Source: Phaeoceros laevis (Eukaryota > Anthocerotophyta > Anthocerotopsida > Notothyladales). From it: a DNA stretch of 44,498 bases. The stretch covers positions 89,800-134,297 of the forward strand of contig JBNGIQ010009359.1 of assembly GCA_049999765.1 (NCBI GenBank). Reading direction: 5' to 3'. Position numbers and translations under genes: made by a program. Of this stretch, positions 31,633 through 40,225 are shown in pieces. The stretch's first letter is position 1. Every line of letters begins with the position of its first letter. The notes beneath the pieces were generated by a model that was not told the DNA's origin, did not search any database, and saw nothing but the letters and a program-made list of their open reading frames with translations.

Positions 31633-34333
31633 ATGGCGTCGATGGCACATCAGGTGCCGTCTGGGGAGGGGCAGTCAAGGGCAATTGGGGAGATTTTGAC
31701 GGATCTGCGCTCGATGTACAACAGCCCACAGTTCAGCGATGTCACTTTTGTTTGCAAGGACGGGGGCCGGGTGCCAGCCTGCCGCCTTTTCCTGTCAGCC
31801 AGGTCCAGTATGCTGAGGGGAATGTTGACTAACGGGATGTCGGAGTCCAGCCAGGTAGAGATTGCTCTGGCAGAGGTATCCGCTCCGGTGATGCGCTCCG
31901 TGGTGGAGTACCTCTACACCGGCGCTATCAAGTGCCTGACGTGGAATCTAGCTTTGGGGGTCGTCGTGGCTGCAAGGTTCTTTCTTCTGGAGAGCCTGGA
32001 GGAAAATGTGTGGGATTCTATTACTGGTGGCCCTTTAGCAAGCAGAGAAATCACGGTGACAGAGGCTGCCTTGCGCCTCACTGAGGCTTTGAAATTCCCA
32101 GACTTATGGGAGTCTTCTAGGAAAGGAATTCTGCAGGCGGTGGTTAGAGTTCTCGATTCTGGGTGCCTGCAGGATTATTCCCACCTTAGAGGCCTTTCTG
32201 AGCAGGCATTCGGGTATTATTTGGAGCATACTCAAGGAGATTACGAGAATGCACCGGCATGCTCGGTTGCTACCTACCTGCGGTTCAGGCAGATCAGTCT
32301 ATGGTGCGCCGGCCAATTGGTCCCCCGTCAAGACAATGTTGTCAGCAAGCTTCTCCCAACGGCAGAGTCGCTATCAGCTGTCGTTGAAGCTCCAGACAGG
32401 GACGAGGGAGGCGAGACCATGAAGTTGGATATTGAAATCCGGCAGGCACTGGCAGCCTCTATAGAACCTTGGTTGACTAGGGTGAATCTACGGCTGCTGC
32501 ACCCTGCACTGTTGATGAAAGTGGTGAAGCCTTCGAAAATTCTTCCCCGTCGATTGAAGAAGCAGTTGATGAGGTTCCACGTGTTGGAGAGGGCAAGGGA
32601 ATTACATGGTGAAGAGTGGGAGTGTGGATTGGACCATAATTCCCATGGATCGTCCATGGTATTGATGCTTTTCTTTGCAGGTTATTTGAGCCTGGGTCAA
32701 ACCCAGGAGCAGTCCATCTGCTCACATGGGTGCGATCGAAGAGACCAGGACGAATCACTGATTTATGATTTGCTGTCGCAATCAGATGTTGTGCAACAAA
32801 GTGGAGAGTACAATTGAACTGTACTCAACTGTGAGGGTAGGTATTGTGACTCAAGTTGGAGGGTGTTATCAGTTTGTCTTCGTACTTATTCAAGGTCGTT
32901 GATTTTCAGGCAATGTTGGTGCTTACTGAATAGGTGTGTCGGGATTCAGACCTCCAAAGCCAAATAGGAACGGACATTCATTTTGATCTGGTGGACTTCA
33001 GCAAGGTTCGACGCTTCTGCATAAATAAACAGACGCCCTTTTCCCAATTTAAGGTGAGCTGAGGACTCATCAACAGCTTTCTTTTCTACCATGGAGATTA
33101 GAGAGGGCTAACATTGCCAGTGGGTTCTGCATTTGACCTAAAGGGGCATGGTGGCAAATCAGGAACTACTGGCGAGACAGTCCGGAATTCCACCTAACTG
33201 TCAGCGGTTCTTGGTGTGGGCAAGGAGGCAAAACAAAACTTATCGTCCGTCCGGAGTCTTGAAGCATGAAGAAGAGTCCAAGACAGTAAGTTCAAGTTGA
33301 AAACCTTCGAAGCTAGCAGGTGTCAGGGATTACTTTTACAGAGCGTTTTCAGTTCCTGGTTCTGCTACAATGTTCTGTAGGTACATGAGATCTACTGGAC
33401 TCATTGCGACCGAATTGGAGTACTGAAACATCTTCGAACTTCGAGTACATTGAACTTGTTTTTGGATGTAGAGACTTCGAATGGGGTAGGTGCAGAATCA
33501 GCTATAGCAATCCAGATAGTTGACGTCGTATGATGTTGGTTGATGAAGTCGTGTTTCTATTCGTTTTGCTGGTGGGCTTTATTTCAAAGTCGGCTTGTAC
33601 TAAACATTTCCTTGTTCAAGGCAGGTCCCGATTCCACTCTCACCGATTGGAGTATACAACATTCTACTCTTTCTGAAGTTTTATTGTCCAGAGACGGAGG
33701 AGCTGAGGTTCATGCTTTATCCTTTGCGCCATTGCTAGAGATAGGATGATGCTCTTTAAGTCACCAGTTGTTTGCTTGTCAAGGGAACAGGTATGTGGGA
33801 CGAACATATGTTAGCGCTCGTAACAAGCCCATAGACCTACGAGAGAAGTTGCTTGACCTTGCTGGACTGAGCACCGATGATAGCATTATCCTATATGAGG
33901 TAAGTTACATTTCCCCTGTGACTGCTTGTGCTGGCACGTACCCATATCACTTAAGACCAGCAACTTGGAAGATCGACTACAAGTCAACTGCTGCTAGAGT
34001 TTTCGATCTTGAGGATATTGCAGGAGGTCAGGTTCGACGAGTCACAAGTGATGTGCGAGAGACTTCAACAAGAGTTCACCTTCTCGCACAACCAGGTTTT
34101 TTTTGGTGTACACATGAGCTTTTTCTGCGAAGATTGCTGTCATTGATTTGAGAGTGTTTCTCCAAAAGGCTACAGTGGTGATAACTGTTTTGAACATTTG
34201 CTATTTTCCTTCCCAGATTGAAATGGGCGACATTATCTGCTATCAGAAAGCTCTTGGTGCGGCTGAACACGAAAGACTTAGGTTTCCAGATGTCCCTTCT
34301 TTTTACAACCACATAAGAGCCCAGCTGGTGTAA
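31633..34333 (+). CDS. BTB-BACK-HUBL fusion protein, array copy 2
   Basis: Nine exons: 31633-32658, 32786-32836, 32934-33053, 33163-33285, 33381-33485, 33625-33707, 33791-33899, 34024-34095 and 34217-34333. Phases agree throughout, giving 601 aa. BTB at about 20-120 (SDVTFVCKDGGRVPACRLFL), BACK-like to about 335. A 17-codon linker exon ends ELYSTVR. Then come HUBL segments FDLVDFSKVRRFCINKQTPF, QRFLVWARRQNKTYRPSG, VPIPLSPI, RYVGRTYV, EVRFDESQVMCERLQQ and IEMGDIICYQK, ending PDVPSFYNHIRAQLV. There is no acidic tail. Exon 5 is 8 codons longer than in copy 1. At the acidic partner-binding site known in USP7 (D-x-D before the last strand), the first Asp is Met. Its BTB half is closest to copy 3. 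Same domain logic and proposed role as copy 1. Confidence 0.85.
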
Positions 34334-35470
34334 GGTTCCGACTCTAACAAATCACTGGACGTACCCACGTTGTCAAAACCACCAGCGGGAGACTTGCAGA
34401 ACAGAAGTCTTGACTTGAATATTCTTGTGCGGATTGTTTCCACCATGGACGTTTGCCACAAGAGATGCGATTTGTGTAAATCCCATACCCGGGGAATGAG
34501 GAACTGACGTCAAAGGAACAGTTCTATGTGACACCAGGCTGTCCTTGCATGCCTAGAGCAACCTGGCGAAAGAAGTGTTGAACAGATGTGGTATATTTCT
34601 CTGCGTACGTCAGGTTGATGCAGTTTCCAGGTGCTGCATCGCCACGAAAGTCATGGAAGGGATCATCTCCCAAGACACATGATGATGATAAACGATGACC
34701 TGCCGTAACTCACCGGAAGTTAGTAATAACAAGCTGCGCATCAGTTCGCATTTCCACACTAGCGCCAGGCGCCGACTACTAAATGTTTAGCACCAACCTA
34801 GTTACCTAGGTGAGAATTTCTCACCTGATTCTCCTGGCACTTGCAGGTGAAATTTTTTTAACATCTAGCTTTGCGGTGAGGCTCTATACATTTACTACCT
34901 CAAACGGTGTCAAACCCTAATTATTTTACCTTTTAAAGGTAAGATATTATTCTGTGTAGTAATTTTTGCCTATTTAATAGTTTTGCTACTTTTCTGACTC
35001 CATATTTAAGCAATGAAACCCCTTTGAAAGTTTGAACTTTGAAGGGAGGTAAAAAGTTGAAACTTCAATATTTTCAAGTTTTTTTTTATGACAACTCTGG
35101 CGCTTTATAAATTGCAGAAAAACCTTTTTACAAACAATATTTTCAAGTTTTGATCATAGCACTGTGTAGGTCTTGTGACTCTGAGTCTTGACTATTGAGT
35201 CTTGTAGATCCCTTTTAAATTCTACCATTATCTTCTTAAAAACAATGTGAGGACCTGAAATCTCGGCAGTGTTAATGGAGCGCTAATCAGCACATGCATG
35301 CCTATATATGTTAGGGGCCGCTTCTTAAGTGACGTGAAAGTCCGTTGCTTCAGTGCATATAGCTAGGCGTTCCCGGCATTGCGAGGTACGGCTTTCGCGT
35401 TTGTGCCGAGGTCTGCGACGTTCACTGGGAGGGGACGACTGAATTACGGGATTGGGAGCTGCTTGGGAGC
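34334..35470. other. Spacer between BTB copies 2 and 3
   Basis: T- and A-rich, no coding signal. TATATATG at about 35304 could be the TATA box of copy 3, about 165 bases before its ATG. The last 20 bases before the ATG (GGGAGCTGCTTGG) match the leader of copy 2, marking the duplicated unit. Confidence 0.5.
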
Positions 35471-38340
35471 ATGGCGTTCAAGGCACCTGATGTGCAGTTG
35501 CTGCAAGCGCCGGCATGGGCTGGCGAGGAGATATTGGAGAATGTGCGCTCGATGTACAACTGCCCGGAGTTCAGCGATGTCACGTTTGTATGCAGCGATG
35601 GGGAGCGGCTGCCAGGCTGCCGCCTTTTCCTGTCAGCCAGGTCCCCTATGCTCAAAGGAATGTTGACGAACGGTATGTCGGAGTCCAGAAACAAGGAGAT
35701 TACTCTGCCAGACGTTTCCTCTCCAGTGATGCGCACTGTGTTGGAGTTCCTCTACACCGGCTCGATCACGTATTCGACTTGGAAGCTGGCCTTGGAGGTC
35801 ATCGTGGCTGCCAAGTTCTTCCTTCTAAAGGGCCTGGAGACAGTTTTGTGGGACTGTGTGGTTAATGGCCCTTTAGCAAGCAGCCATGTCGAGCTCACAG
35901 AGGCTGCCTCTCGGCTAACTGACGGTGTGACGTTCTCACATTTGTGGGACAGTACGAAAGACTTTCTTCTGCAGGAGCTGGTGCAGGTTCTGGATTCCGG
36001 CTGCGGAAAGAGTTTCCTCCATCTTAGAAGTCTGTCTCAGCAGGCTTTTGAGTACTACTTGGAGCAGACTCAAAGGGATTATGAGAATGCACCACCGTGC
36101 TCGGTTGCTACGTACCTGCGGTTGAGGCAGATCAGTATATGGTGCGCCGGCCGACTGGTTCCCCCTCAGGACACTCTGGTCAGCACGTTTCTGCCAACGG
36201 CAAAGTCACTCTCTGCTGTCCTCCAAGCTCCAGAAAAGGGCGGCAAGGGCACAAAGCTGAGTGGCGATATTCGTGAGGCACTCGCAGCCTCTATTGAACC
36301 CTGGTTGAGTAGGGTGAAGCTAGAGCGGTTGCATCCTGCTTTGTTGATGAAGGTGGTGAAGCCTTTGAAGATCATTCCGCCCTCATCGATGCTGAAACTG
36401 TTGAAATTTCACGTTTTGGAGAGGGCAAGCGAGCTCCGTAGTGAAGCTTGGGAGTGTGGGGTGGATCAGAAAGCCCATGGGGCGTCCATGGTACGTACTA
36501 AACGTTTCTCTCTGTTTGGTTCCTGTACCCCGGTCACACAAAGAGCACTCACTGCATCTGTTCACATGGGCAATAGGGGACACCAATAGGATTGACCGTT
36601 GTATGACTTGCTGTTTCCAATCAGACATTGTGCAACAAAGCGGAAGGGGCAGTTAAACGGTACACGACTGTGAGGGTGAGTGTTGTGTAAACTTCTGGCT
36701 GAAGGGAAGTATTGGTTTCTTTTTGCGGTCCTTAACTTCGATCGTTCTGCATGATAGATATGTCGCGATGAGGACATCAAAAACCAGATAGAAGGGACTT
36801 TATTTTGATCTAGTAAATTTTGACTATGTTCGACGCTTCTGCATCAAAAAAAAGATGCTCTTTTCACAATATAAGGTGAGGTGACTGCACGAGCATTCTC
36901 AGATTTTTGTGTCGACAACTCAACTTGTATGGCATGTACGGTTGCACTCTGACCTTATTGGGCACGGTGATAAATCAGGAACGAGTGGCAAGAACTGAGG
37001 GAATTCCAGTGAAATGTCAATGTTTCTTTGTGTGGGCAACGCGGGACAACAGCACCTATCGTCCCTTCAAACTCTTGACTGTCAAAGAAGAGTCCCAAAC
37101 TGTAAGCTACCTTCTCAGTTCTGGCATGTTTGAGAGGTTTTTAGTGCCAAACATTCTTTCTGATAGTTGCATCTGCACGTGATACATGAGATTTGCCAGG
37201 CTCATTGCGATGCAAATGGTGCATTGAATCTGTTCCTGGATGTGGAGCCTCTCATGGGGGTAAGGTGTAGAATTAGTGATAATAACAATAGATTGTTGAC
37301 ATGGTCTTTGCTTAATATAACATTCCTCCATTGCCTTTGTTGGTTGCCGTCTTATCACTGCTGGTATGCATACTAAACATTTGAAATTCTGTGCAAGCAG
37401 GTTCCGTTTCCACTCACTCCGAACAAAGCAAAAAAATTTCCAGTATGTATGAAATTTTATTGTCCAGAGAAAGAGGAGTTGAGGTTGGGGCTTCATTCTC
37501 TGTACCTCATCATCCTCTTTTGTAATAAAATATTTTTTTGGCGAATTTCTTCTATGGCCCTATTACGGTAGGGAGGAGGCGTCCTATGTAATAAACTTTA
37601 CTTTTCTGTTGGGATCACTGATTTTTTTTCCGCTTGGTACCCGCACAGGTATTTGGGAAGGATATATGTGAATGCTGACGACAGGTCCATAGACGTGCGA
37701 CAGAAGCTGATTAGTCTTGGTGGACTGTTCGAAAGCGACAACATAACCATGTACAAGGTGATTTACATGCCCCTTGGCCTCCCACATACACACATGTCCG
37801 CAATGTGCCGAAACAAAACTCTTGAAGTTTTCAAGACTACAAAGAGGGAGTGAAGGAGATGCTAAAGTTTCGTGCAAGCCAATGTATCTACTGCTGCACG
37901 TGAGAGTTTCGCAATTTGCCTGATGAAGGATATCTCTGTTGAACACTAGTAGGAAATCAGCCGCAACAAACCGATGTGCGAGGTCATCAACCAACAATGG
38001 TCCTTTAGACAAAATATGGTACACATTTAGAACTGAGCTCGGTTTCTTGGATGTGCATTTGTTTATTGACCTTGAGTACCAGTCCTGTACACTGTTTTGA
38101 CGCTTTTTGCATTGTTTCCAGATTGAACTAGGCGACATAATTTGTTATCAGAAAGAACTCAGCACAGCTGAGCGTTCAAGATTTCAGTATCCCGATGTTC
38201 CTTCTTTTCTCCAGCACCTTAACCCCGATTCTGAACCCTCATCATCAGACCCCAATTCTAACATCTCTTCATTGAGCTTCGAACTTGACATCTCATCGTC
38301 GAGCTCCGAATCTGACACCTCAAGATTTAGTTCTGACTAG
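35471..38340 (+). pseudogene. BTB-BACK-HUBL array copy 3, frameshifted in the HUBL part
   Basis: Homologous exons: 35471-36490, 36625-36675, 36758-36875, 36979-37101, 37167-37259, 37401-37483, 37649-37757, a decayed exon about 37858-37925, and 38122-38340. BTB (SDVTFVCSDGERLPGCRLFL) and BACK parts are intact. Exon 3 is 118 bases instead of 120. Against copy 2, two bases are missing near 36795, so translation stops at IEGTLF. Downstream exons still read in their proper frames (AKKFPVCMKFYCPEKEELR, IELGDIICYQK, PDVPSFLQHL and a Ser/Asp-rich tail). The exon-5 acceptor AG has become AC, with a usable in-frame AG 12 bases upstream. The exon equivalent to copy 2 exon 8 contains TGA and no donor. 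It may still make a BTB-BACK protein of about 375 aa. Recent, partial decay. Confidence 0.8.
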
Positions 38341-38855
38341 CATTATTGGCTAGCAGATACAATGTCCAAGCATGTATTAGGGCATGTAAATATTAGGATT
38401 TGTGTGTGAGGGCATCGTGTAACTTGATATTAATTTTGCTTCCCATCAAACAGAATACCTGTAACATGGATATAACGTGGATGTAATATTTGGCAAGGTA
38501 CTCAATTGTAATCAAGTTGTAAAATGCCACACCCAGGCACGCCCTATTAATATACCATGGCGAAACTTATATGCCAGCGGAAGGCTTACACTCTAGAGCA
38601 AGATAGTGGAAATATGTGTTGTACATATCCACAAAAAAAAAAATTTGTTGTACGCTGTGCCTCATAGTGACTATCACACAAGAGAGGCCACATGTAGTGT
38701 AAGTTCTAATTCATGTTCTTTGCCGCTTTGTTATGCCAGGTGGCGTCTCACAAGCAGCTTGCGATGTGGTAGCAAATATCAATAAACAACAAAAACTGAA
38801 ACAAAGTTGTTCACTTCTGGCCACAAAAGTGGACACAAATTACGAAGGAGTACGG
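38341..38855. other. Spacer between copy 3 and the tRNA gene
   Basis: AT-rich with an A11 run at 38632-38642. No gene or structured element seen apart from the adjoining tRNA. Confidence 0.5.
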
Positions 38856-38929
38856 TGGCCTATGCAGGTTTCGAACCTGCGACCTTCGCGTTATTAGCAC
38901 GACGCTCTAACCAACTGAGCTAATAGGCC
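38856..38929 (-). tRNA. tRNA-Ile(AAU)
   Basis: 74 bases on the minus strand, starting GGCCTATTAGCTCAGTTGG. The acceptor stem GGCCTAT pairs with ATAGGCC, discriminator A. The anticodon loop CTAATAA has anticodon AAU (read as IAU after editing of A34). The T arm contains GGTTCGAAACC, which is also the internal B box for RNA polymerase III. No intron. This is the standard eukaryotic cytosolic isoleucine tRNA, placed between two BTB genes. Confidence 0.97.
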
Positions 38930-39211
38930 AACGATCCAAAAAGTAGGTAAGCGCTTATCAACCCAAAATGCAACGCTACGAGCAGCTACACTTGGAAGGT
39001 CCAGTGAAGAGGTAGTTGCACGCACCTCCTACCTGCATGTAGCGCACATCCATGGAAGGATGGAGCCAGCTGGTTCTAGCTCCTCGAGGAACTGCACAGT
39101 TCAACTCAACAGGGCTGGTTACGTCTCCAGGTCTTGTTCACGACTGTGAGTACTGCAGCCTCTAAGAACGCGCAGTTGGGTTTAGCCTGCGCCGTGCGCG
39201 TGGGGATATCC

Positions 39212-40225
39212 ATGGCGCCGCCGACGCATGCGCAGACGATCGAAGAGTTGCTTGCGGATTTGCGCACAATGTACAACAACCCCGATCTGAGCGACGTCAC
39301 ATTCGTGTGCAAGGACGGGGAGCGAGTGCCGGCATGCCGCCTGCTGCTGGCCGCCAGATCGCCCGTGCTCAACAAAATGCTCACCAACGGCATGGCGGAG
39401 TCGACTATGGCGGAGATCGACCTGCCGAAGGTGACCTCCCCAGTGCTCAGGTGCGTGCTGGAGTTCATCTACTCCGGCGGCATCGCCGCTCCTCTCTCCT
39501 GGAAGGATGCCCTGGAAGTGAGCGCGGCCGCCAAGTACTTGGCCATGGACAGCCTGGAGGCGACGGCATGGGCCGTGGTGGCGCCCATGAGCGGGGAAGG
39601 CGCTTCCATCAGCTTGGGCGAGATCGCGGAGCGGCTGTCTGCAGCTCTGGAGTTTCCTACGCAGTGGGACTCTCCCGCCAGTGCGACAACGCTGAGCCAG
39701 ATGGTTAAGGCGCTGGAGGGGTCAGCCGAGTACCGGCACCTGCGGCATCTGTCCGAGAAGGCGTTGCGCTATCTGCTGAAGCAGAATCTAGCTATAGAAA
39801 GGAGCTCGAGCTGGAAGCATTTGAAGGCATCTAAATGTAGATATAGTTTTTCTGCGTATTGCCGGTTGAGGATGGTCATACTCTGGTGCGCCTGGCAGTC
39901 GTCAGAGGCGGAGCTTGATGTTGCAGCTGTTAGTAGCTTCTTGCCGGTGGGGGGAGAATCGCTGGCTGCTATCATGTCGGCGGAGGTGGAGGGTAGTGAG
40001 CATAAGGCAGGTCGAGACCCGAGACTGCATGCGCAGCTCCATGGGAAGATAGTGAAACGACTGGCCAGCTGCGTGGAGCCCTGGTTGCCTCTGGTGGAGC
40101 TCCGGCGCCTGCATCCTGCTCTCTTGTTTGGCGTGGTGGAGCCTTTGGACGCTCTTTCGCTCTCCTCGATGCGGGAGATGATGAGGTTCTACGTTATGGA
40201 AAGTGCGCGTAAGTCTGGCAGCTAG
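39212..40225 (+). CDS. BTB-BACK protein without HUBL module, array copy 4
   Basis: Single exon, 337 aa from the ATG in ISMAPPTHAQ. The frame extends upstream, but only from a TTG. BTB at about 16-120 (SDVTFVCKDGERVPACRLLL, LEFIYSGGIAA), then the same helical BACK-like region as the other copies, ending EPWLPLVELRRLHPALLFGVVEPL and MMRFYVMESARKSGS. The chain ends where copies 1-3 splice on to the HUBL exons, and I found no HUBL-like sequence in the following 4 kb. It is GC-richer than copies 1-3 and diverges most in sequence. It may represent the state before the fusion, or a later loss. Likely a CUL3 adaptor with an unknown target. Confidence 0.85.
   Translation: MAPPTHAQTIEELLADLRTMYNNPDLSDVTFVCKDGERVPACRLLLAARSPVLNKMLTNGMAESTMAEIDLPKVTSPVLRCVLEFIYSGGIAAPLSWKDALEVSAAAKYLAMDSLEATAWAVVAPMSGEGASISLGEIAERLSAALEFPTQWDSPASATTLSQMVKALEGSAEYRHLRHLSEKALRYLLKQNLAIERSSSWKHLKASKCRYSFSAYCRLRMVILWCAWQSSEAELDVAAVSSFLPVGGESLAAIMSAEVEGSEHKAGRDPRLHAQLHGKIVKRLASCVEPWLPLVELRRLHPALLFGVVEPLDALSLSSMREMMRFYVMESARKSGS

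Noticed and set aside
28238-38340. BTB genes considered as ordinary MATH-BTB (BPM) proteins
   Set aside because: No MATH domain precedes the BTB, and the C-terminal exons match the UBP12/USP7 ubiquitin-like region instead of a BPM tail.
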